Shown here one piece after another: positions 54,870 to 61,434 of a DNA stretch of 64,000 nucleotides. The notes under the pieces were generated by a model. That model was not told where the DNA came from and searched no databases. It worked only from the letters and a program-made list of their open reading frames with translations. Within the stretch, counting starts at the first letter, position 1; each line of letters starts with the position of its first letter. The stretch lies in contig OZ252262.1 in NCBI GenBank assembly GCA_965249965.1, forward strand, positions 124,001-188,000, given 5' to 3'. The position numbers were made by a program, and so were the translations under genes. Source of the stretch: HXMU1420-13 sp965249965. GTDB lineage: Bacteria; Bacteroidota; Rhodothermia; Balneolales; Balneolaceae.

Positions 54870-55481
54870 ATGATTTCTTTGAACGTAAAAGGGTTGTCGA
54901 AATCGTACAACCGTAAACCTGTCTTTAGTGAAATCTCCTTTGAGCATACCGATGGAGTTCTGGGCATAGCTGGAGCTAATGGTAGTGGCAAATCTACTTT
55001 TTTAAAATGTCTGGCCTATCTAACCAAGGCTCAAAAGGGTACAATCAAATGGATGAATCAAGAATTTGAGTTAACCAAAGATGACATCAAAGGAAAAATT
55101 GGGTATGTGGCCCCTTATATCAATTTGTATGATGAATTGACTGCTTACGAAAATCTTGAGTTTCTTCTTCAAGTTGCAGGAATGTCTATTCAAATGACAC
55201 ATATCAACAGTCTCATTGATCAGGTTCAAATGAAAGATCATCGGCAAAAATTGTTCAAATCTCTTTCAACGGGGCAACAGCAGCGTATAAAAATTGCAGC
55301 AGCCTTGATTCGAAAACCGGACATAATTTTTATGGATGAACCAGGATCTAACCTAGATAAAGCAGGACACGACTTAGTAAAGAGAATTGTGAACATGCAG
55401 AAGGCAAAGAATAAACTAGTGATTATAGCTTCCAACGATCCAAAAGAAATTAAACTGTGCGATCAGGTAATTAAGCTTTAG
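54870..55481 (+). CDS. ABC transporter ATP-binding protein (CcmA-like)
   Basis: About 203 residues from the ATG at 54870; a TTG at 54849 is the alternative. Walker A GANGSGKST, signature LSTGQQQRIKIAAAL and Walker B IIFMDEPGSNLD are complete. Length and arrangement resemble heme-exporter CcmA subunits or generic single-subunit ABC ATPases. No permease gene is adjacent, so it must work with a partner encoded elsewhere. Confidence 0.88.
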   Translation: MISLNVKGLSKSYNRKPVFSEISFEHTDGVLGIAGANGSGKSTFLKCLAYLTKAQKGTIKWMNQEFELTKDDIKGKIGYVAPYINLYDELTAYENLEFLLQVAGMSIQMTHINSLIDQVQMKDHRQKLFKSLSTGQQQRIKIAAALIRKPDIIFMDEPGSNLDKAGHDLVKRIVNMQKAKNKLVIIASNDPKEIKLCDQVIKL

Positions 55482-55563
55482 TGTGTTATTCGTTGAGATA
55501 ACTTAGTTCGAAATCTTTACTTTCCTTTTCAGCCCAAAGTTAAAATTTTAAAAGTTCATCAAC

Positions 55564-56667
55564 GTGATTTCAGAAAACGATTATAAAATGGCGACGCTCA
55601 TTCTTGAACATAGCACAGAAGTTCAAGAGAATGAAAATGTAATGGTCCAGTTAATTGGACTAAATGGCATTAATTTATTGCGCGCATTGGTGGAAAAAAT
55701 TCGCGAAAAAGGTGCCCATCCATTTGTTCAAATAGAAGACACAGAAACTCAAAAATTGTTGGTTCAAAAAGGAGACGAAGCATTCTGGTCGAATCAGGCC
55801 AAAGTGGATCAGCTTCCAAAAATGAAACAAATGGATGTGTTTGTTGGAATTCGAGCTTCTGAAAACATTTATGAAAATTCGTTAGCTAGTAAAGAAGCGA
55901 ACGAAGCGTACTCTAAGCATTTCCTCCATCCGGTTCACTTTGAGGAACGCGTAAACAACACTAAGTGGTGTATTATGCGCTATCCATCTCCTTCATTTGC
56001 GATGAATGCAAAAATGCCAACGCGTGAATTCACAGAATTTTATTACAATGCCTGTTTAGTCGATTATGCTCAACTAAAAGCCGCTATGGATCCACTCGAA
56101 AAAAGACTTCGAGCAACCGATATAATTCATTTAAAAGGAGAGGGAACCGACATACAGTTTTCTGTAAAAGGTCAAAATTGGGTTCCCTGTTTTGGATCAC
56201 ATAACATCCCAGATGGTGAAATCTTTACTTCCCCAATTTTGAATTCAGTTAACGGTTATATCACGTATGCCCCATCTGTATATCAGGGGAAACCCTTCGA
56301 ATTCGTGAAACTGGTGGTTGAAAATGGCATAGTTGTAGATTTCGATTCTTCAAATAATGATGCATTGAAAGATATCCTTGATACAGACGAAGGAGCTCGT
56401 CGGTTTGGTGAGTTTAGCTTTGGAACTAATCCGGTGATCGAAAGTCCGATGTATGACATTTTGTTTGATGAAAAAATTTATGGCTCAAATCACCTAACTC
56501 TTGGTAAAGATTATGAAATCGCACCTAATGGGAATTCATCAAACATTCATTGGGACCTCGTGTGTATTGGAGCAGATGTATATTTGGATGGCGAGCTCAT
56601 CCGTAAAGGTCGACAATATATAGTTGATGATTTGAAGGGCCTAAACCCGGAGAATTTGCTTAAATAA
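55564..56667 (+). CDS. M29 family aminopeptidase
   Basis: A 367-residue metallo-aminopeptidase of the thermophilic M29 family. The ISENDYKMATLILEHSTEVQ start, the RYPSPSFAMNAKMPTREFTE segment and the C-terminal GSNHLTLG and IHWDLVCIG motifs (metal and substrate sites) fit. The start is GTG at 55564, the one that gives the usual N-terminal helix. It cleaves N-terminal amino acids from peptides in the cytoplasm. Confidence 0.88.
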   Translation: MISENDYKMATLILEHSTEVQENENVMVQLIGLNGINLLRALVEKIREKGAHPFVQIEDTETQKLLVQKGDEAFWSNQAKVDQLPKMKQMDVFVGIRASENIYENSLASKEANEAYSKHFLHPVHFEERVNNTKWCIMRYPSPSFAMNAKMPTREFTEFYYNACLVDYAQLKAAMDPLEKRLRATDIIHLKGEGTDIQFSVKGQNWVPCFGSHNIPDGEIFTSPILNSVNGYITYAPSVYQGKPFEFVKLVVENGIVVDFDSSNNDALKDILDTDEGARRFGEFSFGTNPVIESPMYDILFDEKIYGSNHLTLGKDYEIAPNGNSSNIHWDLVCIGADVYLDGELIRKGRQYIVDDLKGLNPENLLK

Positions 56668-56669
56668 AT

Positions 56670-57086
56670 GTGAAAAAAACCATTTTCATTTATGGAATAG
56701 CTCTGGCATTACTCGTTTTTTTACTTGAGTACTTTGAGTATCGCTACATGGTTCGCGAATACCCAACCGAGATTTTTGTTTTGTTCCTAGCGATTCTATT
56801 CACGGGGATTGGTCTTTGGGCAGGCCGGATGCTTACAACTAGTAAGGTTTATTCAAACGAATTCCGGCGAAACGAGAACGCGATTGAATACTTACAAATA
56901 AGTGATCGCGAATTGGAAGTGCTTGAACTGGTAGCAAAAGGCTATTCTAACAAAGAAATTGCAAGCAACCTTTTTGTATCCGTAAATACCGTAAAAACTC
57001 ATCTTCAAAAAGTGTACGAGAAATTAGAGGTAAATCGAAGAACTCAGGCTGTCGAAAAAGCAAAAGGATTGAAGATCATTAGATAG
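56670..57086 (+). CDS. Membrane-anchored LuxR-type regulator
   Basis: A 138-residue protein with two N-terminal helices (about residues 4-22 and 36-52) followed by a LuxR/GerE helix-turn-helix (SDRELEVLELVAKGYSNKEI at about 78-97, then VSVNTVKTHLQKVYEKL). A GTG start lies two bases after the aminopeptidase stop. A DNA-binding domain tethered to the membrane suggests sensing of an envelope cue, or proteolytic release. The target is unknown. Confidence 0.83.
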   Translation: MKKTIFIYGIALALLVFLLEYFEYRYMVREYPTEIFVLFLAILFTGIGLWAGRMLTTSKVYSNEFRRNENAIEYLQISDRELEVLELVAKGYSNKEIASNLFVSVNTVKTHLQKVYEKLEVNRRTQAVEKAKGLKIIR

Positions 57087-57140
57087 ATGATCCTTGTCAT
57101 TCTGTGCCATTGTAAAGGCTCATAAGTTTATTCAACTAAA

Positions 57141-57172
57141 CAATTCAGAGGTGGTCTCAGATAACTGAATTG
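57141..57172. repeat. Inverted repeat between two genes
   Basis: CAATTCAG (57141-57148) and CTGAATTG (57165-57172) are perfect complements with a 16-base loop. The place, between the LuxR and DUF4199 genes, could be a terminator of the former or an operator of the latter. The sequence 57096-57108 (CTTGTCATTCTG) may be a fragment of the same repeat family as at 28651. Confidence 0.35.
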
Positions 57173-57282
57173 ATTCTACACATTCATTCTTTGGTATGAT
57201 AAAGTCAAAATCATACTTTCGGGTGATTGATTTCATCATCAGATTCGCCACTTTTGCATCAACAATTAATCATAATGTTGCT

Positions 57283-57837
57283 ATGCAAAAAATAATACTT
57301 ACATACGGAGCTATCACAGGCTTGGTCATAATTCTAAGTATGACATTAGGAATCTACGCTGCTCAAGCAGGTGCGAATAATTTCTTCGCTTCAGAGGCAC
57401 TAGGCTACTCAATAATGATCATTGGTTTTTCAATGATTTTTGTTGCTACAAAAAAATATCGCGATGATGAATTAGGTGGTATCATTAAATTTGGTTCGGC
57501 ATTAAAAGTGGGTTTAGGTATTTCATTAATAGCCGGCGTTGTATATGTAATTGTTTGGGAAATCAATCTTTACTTCACCGACTATGCGTTCATTTACGAG
57601 TGGACCGATTCTATGATACAACAAGCCAGAGATTCAGGGGCAAGTGAGTCGGAATTAGCTACCACTATCGAGGAGATGGAAGTAATGATTGAGCGATATG
57701 GAAAAGTAATGTTTAGACTACCCATGACCTTCATGGAGATTTTCCCGGTAGGTTTACTGCTTTCTTTAATAAGTGCGGCTCTCTTCAGAAATCCAAAATT
57801 TCTTGCAAAATCAGAACTTGAACCTATAGGTGAATAA
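57283..57837 (+). CDS. DUF4199 membrane protein
   Basis: About 184 residues from the ATG at 57283; an earlier ATG at 57196 would add a divergent 29-residue stub. The TYGAITGLVIILSMTLGIY start, the YSIMIIGFSMIFVATKKYRD and FGSALKVGLGISLIAG segments and three to four membrane helices with a polar helical loop (residues about 120-150) match DUF4199, a conserved Bacteroidetes-type family without known function. It is followed directly by the DUF1801 gene. Confidence 0.85.
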   Translation: MQKIILTYGAITGLVIILSMTLGIYAAQAGANNFFASEALGYSIMIIGFSMIFVATKKYRDDELGGIIKFGSALKVGLGISLIAGVVYVIVWEINLYFTDYAFIYEWTDSMIQQARDSGASESELATTIEEMEVMIERYGKVMFRLPMTFMEIFPVGLLLSLISAALFRNPKFLAKSELEPIGE

Positions 57838-57838
57838 G

Positions 57839-58294
57839 ATGCAATCAAAAGCAGCTACTGTAGAGCAATACATCGAAGAATTACCAGAAGAACGCAAAGA
57901 TGCTATCATCAGATTAAGAGATGAGATCATTCATAACCTGCCTGAGGGGTATGAAGAGTGTATGCAATATGGAATGATTAGTTATGTGGTGCCTCATTCA
58001 ATTTACCCCGATGGATATCATTGTGATCCAAAAACACCATTACCTTTTATGAGTTTGGCTTCCCAAAAAAATCATATCGCCGTGTATCATTCGGGGGTTT
58101 ATGCCAATGAAACACTTTCAACCTGGTTTACACAAGAATACAAGAAGATAATATCCACCAAATTAGACATGGGTAAAAGTTGTATTCGATTTAAAAATGT
58201 CAAGAAAATTCCATTTGAATTAATTGGGCAATTGGCATCAAAGTTAAACGTGCAAGCATGGATTGATATGTACGAAAGTGCGATTAAACGCTAA
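57839..58294 (+). CDS. DUF1801 domain protein
   Basis: A 151-residue protein (from the ATG at 57839, a GTG at 57830 would overlap the upstream gene by eight bases). The EQYIEELPEERKDAIIRLRD start, PEGYEECMQYGMISYVVP and CIRFKNVKKIPFELIGQLAS segments are DUF1801 (YdhG/YjbR-like) patterns. The function of the family is unknown, with suggested ties to iron-sulfur assembly in frataxin-like homologues. Confidence 0.83.
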   Translation: MQSKAATVEQYIEELPEERKDAIIRLRDEIIHNLPEGYEECMQYGMISYVVPHSIYPDGYHCDPKTPLPFMSLASQKNHIAVYHSGVYANETLSTWFTQEYKKIISTKLDMGKSCIRFKNVKKIPFELIGQLASKLNVQAWIDMYESAIKR

Positions 58295-58335
58295 TAACTG
58301 ATCATTTTAACACATATACATATACCCATATTCCC

Positions 58336-58689
58336 ATGAATTTAAATCTTGGACAACACTCTACCTCATTAGCTGTGAAGAACATTCAGGCATCAAAAGA
58401 CTTTTATGAAGTACTTGGTTTTAAAACTCTCGACGGTCTTGGATCTGTAGAAGATAAATGGTTAATCTTGCAAAAAGATGGAGTAACTATTGGGTTATTT
58501 CAGGATATGTTCGAAGAAAATATCATCACATTTAATCCAACTGATGCACGAGCAATTCATAATTACCTTAGAGAACAAGGGGTTGATTTTTTAATCGAAT
58601 CAGAATCTCTGAAAAATGACTCCGGACCCTGCCACTTTACTTTTGCAGATCCGGATGGAAATCAAATATTAATCGATCAGCATTCTTAA
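58336..58689 (+). CDS. VOC (glyoxalase/bleomycin resistance) family protein 1
   Basis: A 117-residue VOC-fold protein with start MNLNLGQHSTSLAVKNIQAS, FYEVLGFKTLDG, and a C-terminal FADPDGNQILIDQH metal-binding strand. Substrate unknown; the family includes glyoxalase I, dioxygenases and resistance proteins. First of three tandem VOC genes. Confidence 0.86.
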   Translation: MNLNLGQHSTSLAVKNIQASKDFYEVLGFKTLDGLGSVEDKWLILQKDGVTIGLFQDMFEENIITFNPTDARAIHNYLREQGVDFLIESESLKNDSGPCHFTFADPDGNQILIDQHS

Positions 58690-58692
58690 GCA

Positions 58693-59043
58693 ATGAGTAA
58701 TCCTGTAGTATTCTTTGAGATTGGTTGTACCGATCAAGAACGAACCACCAACTTCTATCAACAATGTTTTGATTGGCAGGTTAAAAATTTACCTAATTCT
58801 AATGAGGTAACATCCGGAGTTGAAAATGGAATTCGTGGCCATATTACATCCGCAGTTACTGAAATTGATAACTACCTCACCTTCTATATACAAGTTGAAG
58901 ATGTACAACTGAAATTGAATATGATTGAAAAACATGGAGGAAAAACACTCATACCTCCTATAAAACTCCCAAATGGCGACACTTTTGCGTGGTTTAAAGA
59001 TGTCGCTGGAAATACTGTGGGACTAATTTCTAACATTAAATAA
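58693..59043 (+). CDS. VOC family protein 2
   Basis: A 116-residue VOC protein with FFEIGCTDQERTTNFYQQCF start, an FAWFKDVAGNTVGLI C-terminal metal-site strand and a TLIPPIKLPNGD middle. It is close to CatE/methylmalonyl-CoA epimerase-like small VOCs. It sits three bases after the first. Confidence 0.84.
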   Translation: MSNPVVFFEIGCTDQERTTNFYQQCFDWQVKNLPNSNEVTSGVENGIRGHITSAVTEIDNYLTFYIQVEDVQLKLNMIEKHGGKTLIPPIKLPNGDTFAWFKDVAGNTVGLISNIK

Positions 59044-59050
59044 CAATACA

Positions 59051-59479
59051 ATGAAACGACGAGTAACAGGAATTGGTGGGGTTTTTTTAAAAGCAGATGA
59101 TCCGGTATCAACCAGAGATTGGTATCAAAAACATTTAGGTATTAAGTCAGGTCAATGGGGCGGAACATTTCAATGGCATCATGCAGAAGATCCATCTAAG
59201 AAAGGATTTACAGCTTGGAGCATCTTTAAAAGCGACACCACCTATACCGATCCGAGCAATAAAGACGCTATGATCAATTATAGAGTCGAAAATCTTGAAG
59301 AATTACTTGAAGCTCTAAAGGCCGAAGGTGTCGAAGTAGTTGGTGAAATGGAATCTTTCGAATATGGGAAATTTGGTTGGATTATGGATCCAAATGGGTA
59401 CAAGATTGAACTATGGGAACCTGTGGATGAAGAATATGCCAAAATGGGCTCTGACGAAGAAGTAAATAATATGGGCTAG
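59051..59479 (+). CDS. VOC family protein 3
   Basis: A 142-residue VOC protein: GIGGVFLKADDPVSTRDWYQ start, MDPNGYKIELWEPVDE C-terminal metal-site strand. It is more divergent from the first two and lies seven bases after the second, so the three look like a tandem set rather than a recent triplication. Confidence 0.86.
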   Translation: MKRRVTGIGGVFLKADDPVSTRDWYQKHLGIKSGQWGGTFQWHHAEDPSKKGFTAWSIFKSDTTYTDPSNKDAMINYRVENLEELLEALKAEGVEVVGEMESFEYGKFGWIMDPNGYKIELWEPVDEEYAKMGSDEEVNNMG

Positions 59480-59613
59480 GTTTGGTTTAATTACAGCCGT
59501 TCGAGTAACAGCTTGTAAAATCGCAAAAATCTTTGTGTCTCAATTAAACTTTCTTCGATTTCCTGCGTCAAAGCAGTTGGTCATCGGAGAACACTTTATC
59601 ACTGAGGAATAAC

Positions 59614-59799
59614 ATGATTGAAATAGCTAAACCAATTTTTTATATCGTAGCAGCAACCACTCTATTTGGAATTTTTGGAGGACTTGATCCAACAAATTCT
59701 GTAGCAGAAGTGGGAATGAAAGCATTAATGGTAGGACTTGTATTTGGCACTATAGCTGTACTTAAAGAAGTTAAACAACAAGTTCTAACAAGAATTTAA
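59614..59799 (+). CDS. Small hydrophobic protein
   Basis: A 61-residue protein with one or two hydrophobic segments (IEIAKPIFYIVAATTLFGIF and ALMVGLVFGTIAVLKE) and a GGLDPTNSV loop. ATG start preceded by GAGGA about 8 bases upstream. A strong terminator follows, which supports a real one-gene unit. No family is recognised. Confidence 0.7.
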   Translation: MIEIAKPIFYIVAATTLFGIFGGLDPTNSVAEVGMKALMVGLVFGTIAVLKEVKQQVLTRI

Positions 59800-59836
59800 A
59801 TTTCGTTAGTTAGTATATCCTAAGATTAGAAAAATG

Positions 59837-59870
59837 GGTTTCGTCTCTGGTAGGGGCGAAACCTTTTTTA
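59837..59870 (+). terminator. Rho-independent terminator
   Basis: GGTTTCG (59837-59843) and CGAAACC (59857-59863) form the stem, followed by a six-T run. Confidence 0.85.
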
Positions 59871-59912
59871 TTTCAATTCGTGCATTTCATATATCTTAAT
59901 TCACCTTTTTGT

Positions 59913-60233
59913 ATGAAATCATCTCATCGCTTTTTCTTATTCGGCGCTTCACTTTTCTTTTTCTGGATTCTCGGTGGATTTAACCCTCATTTGAATTGGG
60001 AGCTACGCTTTATAACAATCGTAATCGTTGGAATTTTTTCCACCATTGCCTGGATATTGAAAAACTCATCAAAGAATAATTATCACAAAACGGGACTTAT
60101 CATCCTATTATTCATTGCCGGAGCAACAGTATACGCAAAGCCCTATATCAATCACTGGCTTTCGCACCCGACTCATATTTCCCATTTTATTTCGGATGGT
60201 AAGCACTATTATTATAGCTCATCCTGTGATTAA
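59913..60233 (+). CDS. Small membrane protein
   Basis: About 106 residues from the ATG at 59913; a GTG at 59880 adds 11. Three hydrophobic segments: FFLFGASLFFFWILGGF, FITIVIVGIFSTIAWIL and GLIILLFIAGATVYA. The tail is rich in His and Tyr (HYYYSSSCD). No family is recognised. Same strand as its neighbours. Confidence 0.6.
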   Translation: MKSSHRFFLFGASLFFFWILGGFNPHLNWELRFITIVIVGIFSTIAWILKNSSKNNYHKTGLIILLFIAGATVYAKPYINHWLSHPTHISHFISDGKHYYYSSSCD

Positions 60234-60247
60234 CAATCATACCATAG

Positions 60248-60751
60248 ATGAACATAATTCAGCTTAGAGAAGCAACAATCAACGATTTAGAATTAGTACG
60301 TTACTGGGATACAAAGCCCCATGTAATTGCTTCAGATCCTGATGAATATTGGGAATGGGAAAAAGAACTTAAAAACCCGCAACCTTTTTGGCGCGAACAA
60401 TTAATTGCCGAGTTAAATGCAGAGCCAATTGGCTTCTTGCAAATAATTGACCCTTATCATGAAGATACTCATTACTGGGGAGAGGTTGATGAGAACCTAC
60501 GAGCTATCGATATTTGGATTGGAGAAGAGACTAATTTGGGGAAAGGATATGGAACTCAGATGATGCTTCTAGCCTTCGAACGTTGTTTTAGTAATACGAA
60601 TGTTACTTCTATTTTAATTGATCCCCTGGTTTCAAATAAAAGGGCAATCAAATTTTATACACGTTTGGGGTTTGAATTTCTTGAGTATCGTACCTTTAAT
60701 ACCGATGAATGCTATGTCATGAAATTAAATCGATCTAAAACTGATTTCTAA
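60248..60751 (+). CDS. GNAT N-acetyltransferase, AAC(6')-like
   Basis: A 167-residue acetyltransferase. The acetyl-CoA pyrophosphate loop LGKGYGTQMMLLAFERCF is near residue 98, followed by DPLVSNKRAIKFYTRLGFEF near 135. The overall shape resembles the aminoglycoside 6'-N-acetyltransferase-like branch of GNATs (D-x-W-I-G-E before the loop), but the substrate is not known and resistance is not implied. It is 15 bases downstream of the previous gene. Confidence 0.8.
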   Translation: MNIIQLREATINDLELVRYWDTKPHVIASDPDEYWEWEKELKNPQPFWREQLIAELNAEPIGFLQIIDPYHEDTHYWGEVDENLRAIDIWIGEETNLGKGYGTQMMLLAFERCFSNTNVTSILIDPLVSNKRAIKFYTRLGFEFLEYRTFNTDECYVMKLNRSKTDF

Positions 60752-60784
60752 TATCATCAAACACTGAAATCATAAAATCATTGC

Positions 60785-61420
60785 ATGCATAAAGAGTTCT
60801 GGATAGAACGTTGGAATAATCGACAAATTGGTTTTGATCAACCTAAACCTAATTCACTGCTAACTAAACATTTTGAAAAGCTAAGCATCCCCAAAAATGG
60901 CATGGTTTTCGTTCCTCTAACAGGCAAATCTATTGATGTAGCCTGGCTTTTATCCAATGGTTTTCATGTCATTGGTTGTGAACTTAGTGATGAAGCAGTA
61001 CTTGAACTTTTTGACTTATTAAATCTATCGCCAAAAAAACTTACTTGGTCTGCTGGAATTAAATATGAGGCTGGCAACCTAACCTTGTTGGTTGGAGACT
61101 TTTTTGATGTAAAAATGTCTGATCTAGGCCATGTTGATGGAGTTTATGATCGAGCATCACTCGTTGCATTACCGCCAGAAATGAGAACGAATTATTCGAG
61201 ACACTTACTCTCGATAACTAATAGTGCACCCCAACTGCTAATCGTTTTCGATTATGATCAGGAGCTAGTACCAGGACCTCCCTTTTCAGTTACAGAAAAG
61301 GAAATCAGAACACATTATGGCGATGACTATGAAATTTCACTTCTAGAAGAACTCAAGCTGCCCAATGGTATAAAAGGTGTTGCACCTGCTACGGAGAATG
61401 CCTGGCTTTTAACTAAGTAA
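60785..61420 (+). CDS. tpm: Thiopurine S-methyltransferase family protein
   Basis: A 211-residue SAM-dependent methyltransferase. EFWIERWNNRQIGFDQPKPN at the N-terminus, FVPLTGKSIDVAWLLSNGFHVIG (SAM loop), VDGVYDRASLVALPPEMR and PPFSVTEKEI are TPMT family signatures. Members methylate thiols, selenium or tellurium compounds. It converges on clpB with only 14 bases between. Confidence 0.9.
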   Translation: MHKEFWIERWNNRQIGFDQPKPNSLLTKHFEKLSIPKNGMVFVPLTGKSIDVAWLLSNGFHVIGCELSDEAVLELFDLLNLSPKKLTWSAGIKYEAGNLTLLVGDFFDVKMSDLGHVDGVYDRASLVALPPEMRTNYSRHLLSITNSAPQLLIVFDYDQELVPGPPFSVTEKEIRTHYGDDYEISLLEELKLPNGIKGVAPATENAWLLTK

Positions 61421-61434
61421 CAAGCTCAGTCTCC

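Noticed and set aside
57096..57108. Second full copy of the 28651 palindrome
   Set aside because: Only about nine bases match and the partner arm is missing.
60248..60751. Aminoglycoside resistance determinant
   Set aside because: Family resemblance alone does not show substrate; no mobile context or known resistance-gene identity is visible.
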